Positions 10,540 through 23,322 of a stretch of 64,000 nucleotides of DNA are shown here, one piece after another. The stretch lies in the NCBI GenBank assembly GCA_051294375.1, contig CM119264.1:19413590-19477589 (forward strand), given 5' to 3'. The DNA is from Paraspadella gotoi (Eukaryota > Chaetognatha). How positions within the stretch are numbered: the stretch's first letter is position 1; every line of letters begins with the position of its first letter. The notes below the pieces were generated by a model that did not search any database, was not told the origin of the DNA, and saw only the letters and a list, made by a program, of their open reading frames with translations. Position numbers and translations under genes: made by a program.

Positions 10540-13365
10540 ATGTGCGATCGCAGCGATACGAACTCAGCGATTACCCCAAGTATGCACGCAACGTCAAAAA
10601 TATTGAGTTCAACGCCTCTGCCGGTGTATTTTTCTCCGTATTTGTTCGTGAAGAGCGGAGCTCGAATGGAAGAATCCTCGGCCGAACGAACGAGGGAAGG
10701 ATAAAAAAACTTGTCGCGCGAACGGTTTCTTTCTCGCCCGCAGAAAACAAGGGACGTCGTTAAATCGTGGTCCCAAAAGTCATAAAAATCGGAAAAATTG
10801 CAAAAGTAAAAATATTTATGAGAGAAAATGAAAATTCGAAGGTGCGTTTCCGTCTGGAGAGAAGGAAGTCGTTCGCGGACAATCGACGCCGTGATTTTTA
10901 TTTATAGGGGGGGCAGGTTGAATGGGAGGGGTTGACGTGACGAGAGATGGATAAAATGGAGAGACGACCTTGCGAAAGAGAGGATGACAGTTCTTTAGAA
11001 ACGAAAGAATAGGGGGAGGCTGCTTTTGAACTGGGAAGATGGTCTTTGAAAAGAGGAAACTGTGTTTAGAAGGTAAGGGGACTAATTGAACGGTAGCGGA
11101 ATTCATAACGTATATTCAATTAAGGGCACAGTAAAAACTGAATTTTAAATGACATAAGAAATTAAATTGACCTGCATACCTATGTACTGGGCATCTCACG
11201 GGTAGCAGACCTCATGAGATGCTCCTAGCTCTTGACATGAATCGAAGAGACTCTTGGATTCACAAGGCGGCTTCGTATTACCGCCCTTATTGATTGCTTT
11301 TGTTAAAGTGAAATTTAACCGTAGATGTGATTTCGAATTCCGTGCTCCCAGCCACGCAACGCGGATCAACCTGACATCACCCAAATTAGCAACGACATAT
11401 ACAACAAAGACAGTCCAATAAATGATTTAAAAATAATAAGTTTTACAAATTTTTGCATGCAGGTCATAAAAAAAACACAGTTTGGCCCGATTGACTGACC
11501 TTGATGGGTTTCGTAGATAAAGTGGCCCATTGGATGGACATCTCACCTATTCGGCTTTGGGGGCTTACCGACCCTCAGTGACGCGCATTAACCTAGGACA
11601 GGTCTCGCTTGCACGCGTGGGAAATCTTAGTACTTGAAATGTGCGATGGAACGAAACTCTTAGGAATGGTGCGTTCCCTCTGCGCCTATGCGATTGGCTG
11701 CAACGCATGATAAGGACGTGACAGGCGGTGTGAATATAACCGCCAGCACCCCTCAGATTGCGCGTACAATATTTTTGTGAAAAAGTTATCATTCCCTGAA
11801 AACAATTCCCTAGGTTCTTTAACCTGTTACAAGAAACCAAACTTGTCGTTTGGGGATGTAAGCGACTACAATTACTCGCCCTTTGTCGCGGAGAGAAAAG
11901 AATTTCTTTTTCCTCGAGGCAATTCCGGAGAAACAGTTCCATAAGATAGCAAATTTAGAAGTCCAACAACCACAATCAGACCTACACACAAATGTTTCTC
12001 CTCATCTCTCATTCTCTCTCTTCTCTCGTCTCTCTCATCTCACTCATCTCGTCTCTCATCCATCATCTCTCTCTCATCTCTCTCTCTCTCTTTCTCTCTA
12101 TCTCTTCGTGTTGATCAAATTCGGAAAAAACGAGAAACAAAAAAAACTCGATTATGAGAGACAGCGTTTCTCTGCCAGCGATGCACACGGGAAGAATCAG
12201 AGGGAAACTTGGACGGGGGGGGTGAGAGGAATTTGGTTCGGGGGGTGGGGAGAGATTTGGTGTGTGAGAAAGATTTGCTGGTTCAAATATAAAAAAGAAT
12301 GACAATCGCATAGAAAGACTGTTTTTCTTGGGACAAACATTAATTTTAAAATTTATATCCACAGAAAATTACAAATAAGGTTTTTGTCAACCGACATGAT
12401 AAAAATGAAATACTATTTTTAAAAACCATATTTTTCAAAACTAAAAAGTGAAATATAATAAGGACTAGGTCTCCAACGAGATCGTAAAGGGGAAAAAAGG
12501 TAAAAATGGGACGAAGAATGACGAACTTGACGGTCGAAGGCGGCGAAGTCATAAAGCGAATGATGCGCCGAATTCGAAGCTCAAACCGCAGAATTACAAA
12601 ACAGAAAACATTAAAAGCGATAATTATGGAAAAGAAAGTATAATGAACGGCGGGAAAATAAAGAAGGAAGGAGGGTAGAGGAGCAAGGGATAGGAAGTGA
12701 TGAAAGGGAGGTTACGATCGAAATCTGGATGGTAGATGGAAAGAGTAAAAGCGATTTGAAGCTGCGAGCTGAGGGAAAAAAAGGGAAAACGAAGCGTAAG
12801 AGAAAAACAAAAGGGATTTCAAATATTAGGTTCCAGTACAAGGTTATTTTATTTATTTTATTGTAGATATTTTAGGATAAGTTTAGTTCAGTTGATCTAG
12901 ATAGTTAAGTTGGTTACTTATTATAGTCAGTTAGATCCGTTAGTATAGTTGATTAGTTAGTACTTACATTGAAAAAGTTTATACGTAAGAAGCCGTAAGA
13001 CGTTATTTTTTAAAACGCCCAATAAATAACTATCATTTTATTAGATTAAAATCGCAAAAATTATAATTAAAAGAAACTATTAAACAGAAATACAACTGGC
13101 CAAGTAAGATTGACGAAACTCTTCAATTCAAAGTGAATGGAAACCGTATCCATTAAAGAGCGATGGAAATGGCAACGTCGATGCGAACGAAACTAGCATC
13201 CGCGTTAAAATGGGAAAAAAAATAAATAAATAAAAAGAGAAAGAAAGAGAGAAACGCGAACTCGGAAAGGCAACCATACGCCTCGTCAGAACAGGGGAAC
13301 TTTGCAAAACAGAAGATAACAGAAGATAGAAGGACGAAGAGCGAAAAGATAGGAAAAATAAGAGG

Positions 13366-13396
<31 letters not shown>

Positions 13397-14100
13397 TGAG
13401 AAGACAGAGACAAAGAGAGATCGAAGTTCGAAGGGACAGAAGACGACGATGTCAAGAACGAAACTATTTCTCAAATTCTCACTCCAGAAACCTAGTGAGT
13501 GCGGGGGCTCCGTCCGGGTGGGAGGCGAAAGCGAAGAAATAAGAAGACAATTAAAGGAACCATTGCGCGGGCAGATATTCCTCGGAAAACGTTTGAGTGG
13601 CGATGCTAGAACTACGTCTTTGTAAAGAGATAATACAGAAAATGAAGGAAAGAGAAAAAAAAGAAAGAGGCGAGGCATTAAAGTCCGAGACGTAATAAAT
13701 CTAATTCCTTAGGCGTGCCTTATTGAAACTCTTTGAGATTCCCGAGAGAAAATAAGCATGAACCCCTCGTCTACTCTTGCACCTTTTATTCTCCCATCCT
13801 CCTCGTTTTTACGCGCGTACGCGTCATCTGTCCATCTTCCCTTTCCTCACTTTCACGAATTTTCCACAAATTTTCACAACCTATTTCCGCGTTTGTCACC
13901 ATCGGCATCTTATTTTGTTTTGTTTTTCATTTTCATTCCCTGATTCGTGTCATTCCTTTTTGTTTCCTTACATTCATACCCTATTACTTTCAACTCCACA
14001 TCGTCAAGCCCCTCCCATCCGTTTTAATCCCTTCCCCCCTTCTCCCCCCTTCTTCCCGTCGTCTCAGAGACTCCTCCTCCAGTTCCCACTTTCCTTTTTG
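10540..14100. other. Left palindrome arm, non-coding part
   Basis: It mirrors 24030-27430. It includes CT runs at 12000-12106 and a GA run at 13363-13400. The stretches at 10540-10760 and 11170-11900 have higher GC, but their frames differ between the two arms, which argues against coding. Confidence 0.6.
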
Positions 14101-14122
14101 ATTTTTTCTCCATTCACTTCAG

Positions 14123-14864
14123 GTACAAAGAAGAAATGTTTTTGCGGCGACCAAGATGGCAGACGCCAACAAACATAAGGACGACGACACGAACGGGCAC
14201 GAAGAGCGTTGCTTCCTCCCCATGTCCTCCTTGGATCAGCCCACCCTGAGTAAAAGTCGCCGTAACAAACAGGGCGCGGGACGAAAAACGTAAACGGCGG
14301 GGGACGGTTGTGGACGATTCCATACTTCCCCCCATTTCCGCCCCGCAGGAGTCCCAGGCTACGAGTTTTCCTAACTCAGTCGACGTGGCAAGTTCTACAA
14401 AATGTCGTTGCTACCTTCTCTCGTCGATTGGACGAAAGTCGGCGGTGCGGTCCGCTCTCTCCGGGCATCAGCCGCTTCAGAACCACGGCTGGCGTTAAAG
14501 GCGACCGCCCCGCGAATTGCTCGCCGAAGCCAGCAAACTCTCCCGGCTCCGAGCGACTCCGACTGCAGAAAATCCCTTCGGATTGGCGGTGGCCGGCGTC
14601 CGACTAACGCGGACGCCCCGCCCTATCTTTCAAGAAACGCGTCGCATGATCTTCGTAGGCGCCGCCGTGGTCCGTGTCCGCCTTTACCTATGCTGCTCGA
14701 CGTCGGAGCTTTGACCACCATGGTGGCGGACTGCATCATCGCGTCAACTCAGCGTCGTCGTCGGCGTCCGTCCGTTTCTTCGGCGCCGCCTTGGAAGCAG
14801 ATTACGGCGACCATCTCTCATGGTCAAATCAAGAGCAAAGTTCCGCTCGAGAGCGATCCATCAG
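14123..14864 (+). pseudogene. Corrupted inverted copy of exon G (left palindrome arm)
   Basis: This segment aligns end to end with exon G on the opposite strand but spans about 742 bp instead of 690. Scattered extra bases break the frame from the first codons (for example an A added to each of two short A-runs near the start). The donor CAG|gtgagg has become CAG|ggagg. The changes show no preference for third codon positions. Either this is a decayed duplicate or a stretch assembled from low-accuracy long reads; I favour the second. Confidence 0.75.
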
Positions 14865-14869
14865 GGAGG

Positions 14870-15860
14870 AGACGATCAGGGTACTTGAGGAGTGAAGGGA
14901 AACGAATGGGAAGAGGAGAGGAGGAGGAGGAGAGGAAAACGGGCGTCAGAAAGGTTGGATGAATGGGGAGGGTTTGACGAAACCTGTACGGACAAGCCGC
15001 GATAAATTAATTTTCTTTTAACTTTATTGGTTTCTCACTTTGCAAACAAGGCCGCTTTTGAATTGTTCATAGCCGGGGAAAGGAATGAAAGGGGAAACGT
15101 TTGATCTTTGGATGCCGGAGGGAAACAACGAAGCCCAATTATGCTCCTTTTTCTCCTCATCTTCGCCCTCTTCATCTCTAAAACGATTTGAGTCTCTCCC
15201 CCCAACTGAGAAAATCCGCGTCCCGGAATTGTAGACCAAATCCTTGTCTCCGATGTAGACGCTACGATTCCTCTCCGGAGGGAAAATTCAATAAGGTAAG
15301 TTATTAACCGTCCGATTTGTAAATGACGAGGAAAACACGGTAGGAATTAGAGAGGAAGAAAAATGAAAAGGGAAGAGCAGAGAGAGGAGAAGAGAGTCTA
15401 TTCGCGCTCGGAGCGACCGAGTATGAGAGGGAGAAACTTATTAGCAATCGATTTCATCATTGGCCGCTCAGTGACGCCTGTAATGAGATTTTAGAAGTCG
15501 ATAGAAGCGAGAAAAGGATCAGTGGAGACTTTTTAATCTTTCCGCACGGACATTTTCTTCCCTTACAACCTCCTTTCCTCTTTTTGCTTCATCTACCACC
15601 TCTTTTTATAGCTTATCTCTGTCAGACCCACGGTTGAATCCAGTTTATCTTCTCGTTCTGTTTTTACCCACTCAATTAACCCTTTACTTATACCCTTCAC
15701 CCCTAGTCCCTACCACACTTCTGTTCTTTGATCTCAGTCTGCCCCTTAACACTTTATCATCAATTCTTTTGGGGAATTCAATCAAGGATTATTTTTTACC
15801 TTTTAAATTATGCAAAATGGAATTTTTCTCAGACGAAAGAGTACACTCCCGCTCTGGTCC

Positions 15861-15938
<78 letters not shown>

Positions 15939-17870
15939 CTCTCTCTTCTCTCTCCCTCTCGTCCTCCTCGCCCATGTCTACCAAGCTAGCAGGCATGCTT
16001 CGAACAACACGCAAGTAATCGCGAAAAAAAAAAGATAAAATGAGAGACCACATTGATTACATTATTCAATATCAACGTTAGTCGAGTGATTCCATGAGCG
16101 AGAACAACACATTCCTGCTTACGATCGGTTTTGGATAAATGCGCGCAGAGCCAGTCGGTCCGAGTTTCCTGAGTCGGTGCGTGTTCAGGCTGTGAGCTTT
16201 CGCCTCTCTCTTTCCTCATCTCCATGGAAGCATTAAAACCAGGGAACAAAACGGTAAACACATACCCGTCGCCATTGACCAGAACCCCAATCTTGAGTTT
16301 GACAGAAGGAAATCACCTGTACAAAAACAATTCCTTTTCCCTGCTCTTTCAACTTTGCTTTTCGATTTTTTCTTTTGTTATTTTATACGTCGACAATCGA
16401 CCATCTATAAATATTTACAACGAAGAAAGACTATAAGAAATTTACAATAAAAAAGTGCAAATAAAATGTTATGGACTTGTAGTTTAAAAATTTACCGAAT
16501 ATTAATATTAAAAAAAATATGACGTTTCGGTAGTTCTAATAAAAATGAAATTGATTACTATGTTTGTATTGAGATCTAATATTACTAAAAACCTTACGTA
16601 TGTCGGTTCTATTAAAAAATGAGGGATTGAATCGTATAAATTTCTGTAATATACATATATTATATATACTTTATTAAATCTAGCCTTATTTCCCTAATGA
16701 CATTATTATAATTTTGCGCTTATGCAATCCACAAACGTAAGTAAAAAAACGTGAAGCAACTCTCGGTGAAGTGATCGGCGTTTCCATTCATAGATTTAAA
16801 CCCAAAACCGATGAATTTCGGAATCGACGTTAACAATAAATTAAACGTTCGTTACCTCTCGAAAGTTGAACGATTTAGAAACGCGAAACAACAACAACAA
16901 AAAAATCTAGTGAGTTAGAGGAGAGTTCGAACCAAAGCCTCCCCACCCAACTTCGACAAACCGGCCAAAGGACTTAACGGACATCGCTTCTATTTCCCCT
17001 TTTTTCTTTCTTTCCCTTATTTACTCCATTTTCCCCCTCCCTTTTTCTTTCTCTCCAATTTTTTTCTTTTCCTCGCTTTCTGGTTTCCTTACGCCGAATC
17101 GTCTTTTTTTTTCTCGACCTCGTTATCGAGCGAGCAATGACTTCCCCGCCTCCCCTCTCTTCCCCCTCCATCTCCCTCTCTCTTCCTCTCTCTATCTCTC
17201 CTTCTCTCCTCTCTCTCTGCTTCTCGCTCTCTCGTCTCTGCTCTCTTTCCTTCACCATTTTTCCACACCTTATTTCTCCTCTATTTCCTATCATGTCGCT
17301 TTCCCTTCTTTCTCCCAACTCTTGCCACCCCATTTTACACCCATTTACAGTGTGTGGGCGTGTCCCTGGCGCTGACGCCGTTCGGTGGGAACATTTCTTC
17401 GTCTTTGGGTTCGCGCCCCCTTCGCCTTCAACGCCCGGACCGCGACGAAGATCGACCCCCCAACTCAATTACCCGAGGTCCGAACGAGGGATTTGTTCAT
17501 ATCGGCCACTTTCGCCCTGTCACTATCGCGCGTCTGTATCAGTTCTTTCATTCGATTTCTCCTCTTCTTTCTGCTCTCCTCTCTCGGTCTCTCTCCTCTC
17601 TCTTCTCTCTCTCCTCTCTAATCTACTCTTCTCTCTCTTCTCTTCTCCTCGCTCTTTCTCATCTCTCCTTCTCTCTCTCTCTCCATCTTTTTCTTCTTCA
17701 TACTCATAACAACCGAAACTAATCGATGTACAACATACCTTCTCTTTTCCCCTTGTCTCCTTGCCTCTTAAAATCTCATCTTTTGATTCTATTTTATTCT
17801 TATTTCTTATTTTATTTCTTCATTTCTCCCCCATTTTCCTCTTAAATTTTTGATTTTCACTATCCTTCAC
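14870..17870. other. Left palindrome arm, intron-like part between the copies of exons G and H
   Basis: It holds (CT)n at 15862-15957 and a pyrimidine-rich block at 17000-17690. It mirrors 20740-23320. A donor-like AATAAG|gtaagt occurs at about 15297 and is mirrored near 22890, but no open exon with a matching phase precedes it. Confidence 0.6.
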
Positions 17871-17878
17871 CAAATCAG

Positions 17879-18004
17879 ACACCCAACCTCGGTGACAATC
17901 CTCCCCACCCACATGCGCCCCACCACCGCCATCGCCAACACACCTCCGCCCCGACTTCCCTGGGTGGCCAACGTCCCTCACCTCACGCCGGCGGCGACGA
18001 TGAG
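17879..18004 (+). pseudogene. Frame-broken inverted copy of exon H
   Basis: The acceptor (caaatcag) and donor (GATGAG|gtaagg) are kept. The body is 126 bp against 124 bp in the right arm, with extra bases in CCC and CC runs, so the reading frame is lost part-way. It behaves like the exon G copy: indels cluster in short homopolymers. Confidence 0.7.
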
Positions 18005-18964
18005 GTAAGGACGAGAGGAAAGGGGAAATATTTCATGGGCGGATGACCGGGAACGAAGCGCAGCTGCTGAAACTTCTGCAGCGGCCGAGGCTGGCGGCCC
18101 GGTCGCGTCGTGGGAACAAAATATGGATTGTCGATAGAAGAGTTTTGACAAAAAACACAACAACCGAGAGAGAATGGGAAGCCAGGAAAAGAAAAGGAAG
18201 AAAGGATATGAGAAAATTAGAAAGGAAGAAAAGGGGATTCCGAGTATAAAAAGAAAAAAGCGAGTTCTAAAAAAAAAAAAGAATAAAGAACGGAAGAATA
18301 AATAGATCCCGAAAAATTGAAGGTGGAAAGGAGGAGAATGAGGAATGTACGGGTATGAGGCCGCGAGTATAAATCCCGCTGCGACGCAGGTGCGAGAAGA
18401 AAAATAAAAAGATTTGAGAGAAAAGGGAGAAAAAGGGAGGAAAGGATAAAAGGAGCGAAGATTTATTTCTACGCGTAGTGTGTTATACTTTTTTTTTGTG
18501 CTCTTTTTGTACAGGACGTTTCAAACTCAAGGATTTCTTCCATCGTCCTAGAGATTTTCATCGATTTTCCTTGCGTGAGTACGAGCGTTATTTACCCTAA
18601 AGGAACTGCGTCTTTCCTATGGGATACTTTTTTTAGCGGAGGTTTATAATAATTTCAGACTGTTTACGATTGAAATGGAATTTATTTTTAGTCAAACGTT
18701 TTTACAGTAACTTTTATAGTAATTTTACAGTAACTTTTTACAGTAATCTTTTGGAAATCCAGAAATCGGCTTAGTAATCTGATATTGACTATTCAATTAG
18801 GCATAATTTATGCGGAACCCAAGTAAAAACTAAGAGTTCTGAAAATATAAATAACGTTTGAGCATCCCTGAGTGGTAACTGAAATACAAAATTAAAAATT
18901 TTCATGGGCTATCTGAATCCGTTCTTAAAAATAAATGTATGAAATTTTTTCTCCATTGCTATGC

Positions 18965-19660
18965 AGTAAGGCGCGGCCAAAACTAAACATTTTAATCTTT
19001 CAAGTTCCCTCAAAAAAATTATTTTTTCCTTCTATTACTAAATCGATTTTCAATACAACATTTTGAATTAGTTCATATGGGTTGTTGCACTAAAGCCTTT
19101 ATATATTTATTAATATTGTTTAAAAATAATAGTACAATTAAATTTTAAAAGTTTGTTAAAAATAAGAAAAACCTTTAAAAATCATCATCAATCATCATAA
19201 TTTCATCAATAAACCAAAAAACTTAATAACCTTTATCTAACTTTAAAGCTTTATCAGAATCTATAAACAAATGAAAAACTAAAAAAAAATTTTAAACTAT
19301 ATATAGTACATAAAATAATCTTTTAAAATGCTCTCGTGCACTTATTAATAAGATAAATTTTAAAAATTATTTTCAATTTTCATATTCTTTAACAGTCAAC
19401 TTAACCATATATTATATTTGAGAGAACATTTTTTCAACCTGTATCCGCTCATGATGATGATTTTTAAAGGTTTTTCTTATTTTTAACAAACTTTTAAAAT
19501 TTCTTATATATTAATAAATATATAAAAGCTTTAGTGCAACAACCCAATGAACTAATTCAAAATGTTGTATTGAAAATCGATTTAGTAATAGAAGGAAAAA
19601 ATAATTTTTTTTGAGGGAACTGAAAGATATAAAAAGTGTTTAGTTTTGGCCCGCCTTACT
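18965..19660. mobile_element. TIR element (MITE-like) at the palindrome centre
   Basis: The termini are AGTAAGGCG(C)GGCCAAAACT and its reverse complement at 19660. The inverted repeats are about 225 bp and face a single-copy core at about 19192-19450. The core matches 2048-2245 and the terminus matches 1894 and 5411, so this is a dispersed family. There is no coding capacity. Flanking bases are themselves inverted copies (…attgctatgc / gcataggcaat…), so no target-site duplication can be read. Confidence 0.75.
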
Positions 19661-20611
19661 GCATAGGCAATGGAGAAAAAATTTCATACATTTTATTTTT
19701 TAAGAACGGATTCAGATAGCCCATGAAAATTTTTAATTTTTTTCGTATTTCATTATCCCTCAGGGATGCTCAAACGTTATTTATATTTCAGAACTCTTAG
19801 TTTTTACTTGGTTCCGCATTAAATTATGCCTAATGAATAGTCATATCAGGTAACTAAGCCGATTTCTGATTTCCAAAGATTACTGTAAAAAGTTACTGTA
19901 AAAGTTACTATAAAAGTTACTGTAAAAACGTCTTGACTAAAAAATAAATTCCATTTCAATCGTAACAGTCTGAAATATTTATAACCTCCTAAAAAAGTAT
20001 CCCATAGGAAAGACGCAGTTCCTTTAGGGAAATAACGCTCGTACTCACGCAAGGAAAAATCGATGAAAATCTCCAGACGATGGAAGAAATCCTTGAGTTT
20101 GAAGACGTCCTGTACAAAAAGAGAAAAAAAAAGTATAACACGTCGCGTAGAAATAAATCTTCGCTCCTTTTCTCCTTTCCTCCCTTTTCTCCCTTTTCTC
20201 TCAAATCTTTTTTTTTTCTTCTCGCACCTGCGTCGCAGCGGGATTTATACCTCGCGGCCTCAACCCGTACAATCCTCAATTCTCCTCCTTTCCACCTTCA
20301 ATTTTTTCGGGATCTATTTATTCTTCCGCTTCTTTATTCTTTTTTTTTTTTAGAGCTCGCTTTTTTCTTTTTATACTCGGAATCCCCCTTTTTCTTCCTT
20401 TCTAATTTTCTTCATATCCTTTCTTCCTTTTCTTTTCCTGGCTTCCCATTCTCTCCGGTTGTTGGTTTTTGTCAAACTCTCTATCGACAATCCATATTTT
20501 GTTCCCACGACGCGACCGGCCGCAGCCTCGGCCGCTGCAGAAGTTTCAGCAGCTGCGGCTTCGTTCCCGTTCACCGCCCATGAAATATTTCCCCTTTCCT
20601 CTCGTCCTTAC

Positions 20612-20735
20612 CTCATCGTCGCCGCCGGCGTGAGGTGAGGACGTGGCCACCCAGGGGAAGTCGGGGCGGAGGGGGTGTTGGCGATGGCGGTGGTGGGGCG
20701 CATGTGGGTGGGAGGATGTCACCGAGGTTGGGTGT
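20612..20735 (-). CDS. Exon H: His/Pro/Ser-rich exon following exon G
   Basis: This 124-bp exon has the acceptor ccttcaccaattcag and the donor GATGAG|gtaagg. Its first base completes the codon left by exon G (AG|A, Arg). It encodes HPTSVTSSHPHAPHHRHRQH, then PLRPDFPWVATSSPHAGGDDE. The composition suggests a flexible tail. If the donor is not used, the frame reads on 22 more codons (VRTRGKGKYFMGG...) to a stop at 20546-20548, so this may be close to the C-terminus. The next downstream sequence is cut off by the palindrome centre, so the true 3' end may not be represented correctly. A copy with two extra bases lies at 17879-18004. Confidence 0.65.
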
Positions 20736-20787
20736 CTGAATTGGTGAAGGATAGTGAAAATCAAAAATTTAAGAGGAAAATGGGGGA

Positions 20788-21252
20788 NNNNNNNNNNNNN
20801 NNNNNNNNNNNNNNNNNNNNNNNNNNNNNNNNNNNNNNNNNNNNNNNNNNNNNNNNNNNNNNNNNNNNNNNNNNNNNNNNNNNNNNNNNNNNNNNNNNNN
20901 NNNNNNNNNNNNNNNNNNNNNNNNNNNNNNNNNNNNNNNNNNNNNNNNNNNNNNNNNNNNNNNNNNNNNNNNNNNNNNNNNNNNNNNNNNNNNNNNNNNN
21001 NNNNNNNNNNNNNNNNNNNNNNNNNNNNNNNNNNNNNNNNNNNNNNNNNNNNNNNNNNNNNNNNNNNNNNNNNNNNNNNNNNNNNNNNNNNNNNNNNNNN
21101 NNNNNNNNNNNNNNNNNNNNNNNNNNNNNNNNNNNNNNNNNNNNNNNNNNNNNNNNNNNNNNNNNNNNNNNNNNNNNNNNNNNNNNNNNNNNNNNNNNNN
21201 NNNNNNNNNNNNNNNNNNNNNNNNNNNNNNNNNNNNNNNNNNNNNNNNNNNN
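20788..21252. other. Assembly gap (N), right arm
   Basis: 465 undetermined bases corresponding to the pyrimidine-rich block of the left arm (about 17.0-17.8 kb). A second gap of 226 N at 22140-22365 corresponds to the (CT)n tract of the left arm at 15862-15957. Confidence 1.
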
Positions 21253-21559
21253 AAATGGGTATAAAGGGAAAAAGAAAGAAAAAAGGGGAAATAGAATGGT
21301 GCGTTAAGTCTTTTGGCCGTTTTCGAAGTGGGGGGGGACTTTGGTTCGAACTCTCCTCTAACTCACTAGAGTTTTTTTGTTGTTGTTGTTTCGGTTCTAA
21401 ATTCCAACTTCGAGAGGTAAACGAACGTTAATTTATGTTAACGTCGATTCCAATTCATCGGTTTTGGGTTTAACTTGAATGGAAACGCCGCGATCACTCA
21501 CCGACGAGTTGCTTCACGTTTTTTGTTACTTACCTTGTGATATAGACGAAATATCTGCA

Positions 21560-21675
21560 GCGATAATATAATATAATAATATAATATAATAATTAATATA
21601 TATTATAATATATATAATATATATAATATAATCGTAATTATATATATAATATATATAATATAATCGTAATTACAC
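21560..21675 (+). repeat. AT-rich tandem repeat
   Basis: Iterated ataatataat, then two copies of a ~38-bp unit ending taatataatcgtaatta. The left arm is far less regular at the mirror position (about 16.64 kb), so the tract differs between arms. Confidence 0.6.
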
Positions 21676-23322
21676 GATCCTCAATTTTTTTTTAATAAAA
21701 AGAAACTACCGAAACTCAGTAAGGTTTTTTTAAAAGTAAATATGTATTTCAAAACCAACCATAACATGCATTTCATTTTGCTAACTGTATATTTTTTTTA
21801 TCTCAATATTCTTGGTTAGAAAATTTTAACTTTAATATAGTCTTTTAACTTTTTCGTTAAATATTTATAGATGTCGATGTCGACGATAAAACAAAAGAAA
21901 AAAATGAAAAAGCAAAGTTGAAAGCAGAGGAAAGGGAATTGTTTTGTTTACAGTGATTTCTTCTGTCAACCAAGATTTGGTTCAATGGCGACGGGTTTGT
22001 TTACCTTTGGTTTTAATGCTTCCATGGAGATGAGGAAAGAGAGAGTGCGAAGCTCACACGCGCACGCAGAAACTCACCGACTGGCTCATGCGCGCACATT
22101 ATCCAAAACATCGAAGCTAGGAATGTGTTGTTCTCCTAANNNNNNNNNNNNNNNNNNNNNNNNNNNNNNNNNNNNNNNNNNNNNNNNNNNNNNNNNNNNN
22201 NNNNNNNNNNNNNNNNNNNNNNNNNNNNNNNNNNNNNNNNNNNNNNNNNNNNNNNNNNNNNNNNNNNNNNNNNNNNNNNNNNNNNNNNNNNNNNNNNNNN
22301 NNNNNNNNNNNNNNNNNNNNNNNNNNNNNNNNNNNNNNNNNNNNNNNNNNNNNNNNNNNNNNNNNGAGCGGGAGTGTACTCTTTCGTCGAGAAAATTCCA
22401 TTTGCATAATTAAAGTAAAAAATAATCCTTGGATTGAATTCCCAAAAGATATGATGAAAAGTGTTAAGGGGGCGACTGAGATCAGAGAAAGAAGTGTGTA
22501 GGGGACTTAGGGGTGAAGGTAAAGTAAAGGGGTTAATTGGAGTGGGTAAAACAGAACGAAGAAGATACTGATTCAACCGTGGTCTGACAGAGATAAGCTA
22601 TAAAAAAGGTGGAAGATGAAAGCAAAAAGAGGAAGAGGAGGTTGTAAGGGAAGAAAAATTTCCGTGCGGAAAGATTAAAAAGTCTCCTGATCCTTTCTTC
22701 GCTTCTTCGACTTCTAAATCTCATTACAGGCGTCACTGAGCGGCCCAATGATGAATCGATGCTAATAAGTTTCTCCCTCTCGATCTCCCCGGCGCGGAAA
22801 GTCTCTCTCTCTCTCTCTCGCTCTCCCTTTTTCATTTTCTTCTCTCTATCCTACCGTGTTTTCCTCGTCATTTAACAAATCGGGTTAAGAACTTACCTTA
22901 TTGAGTTTTTCCTCCGGAGAGGAAGCTAGCGTCTACATCCGGAGACAGGATTTGGGTCTACATCCGGGACGCGGATTTTCAGTTGGGGGGAGAGACTCAA
23001 ATCGTTTTACGAGATGAAGAGGGCGAAGATGAGGAGAAAAAGGCTAATGGGCTCGTTGTTTCCCCTGGCACCAAAGATCAAAACGTTTCCCCCTTTCATT
23101 TCTCTTTCCCGCTTGAACAAATTCAAAAGCGGCCTTGTTGCAAAGTGAGAAACCAATAAAGTTAAAAGAAAATAATTTATCGCGGCTTGTCCGTACAGTG
23201 TTTCGTCAAACCCTCCCCATCATCCAACCTTTCTGATCCCCCCTTTCCTTCTCCTCCTCCTCCTCCTCTCCTTTCCCCATTCGTTTCCCTTCACTCCTCA
23301 AGTACCCTGATCGTCTCCTCAC

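Noticed and set aside
21335-21355. tRNA B-box-like GGTTCGAACTC (mirrored at 16.92 kb)
   Set aside because: The flanking bases cannot form a T-stem or acceptor stem, and no A box is present.
21534-21554. A 21-bp minus-strand microexon between tgcag and gtaagt (IFRLYHK)
   Set aside because: It is phase 0 at both ends and cannot sit between exons G and H, which need a split codon; the surrounding DNA is AT repeat.
22889-22990. Donor-like AATAAG|gtaagt on the minus strand in the right arm, mirrored at 15297
   Set aside because: No open frame with a usable acceptor precedes it in either arm, and exons G and H already join in phase.
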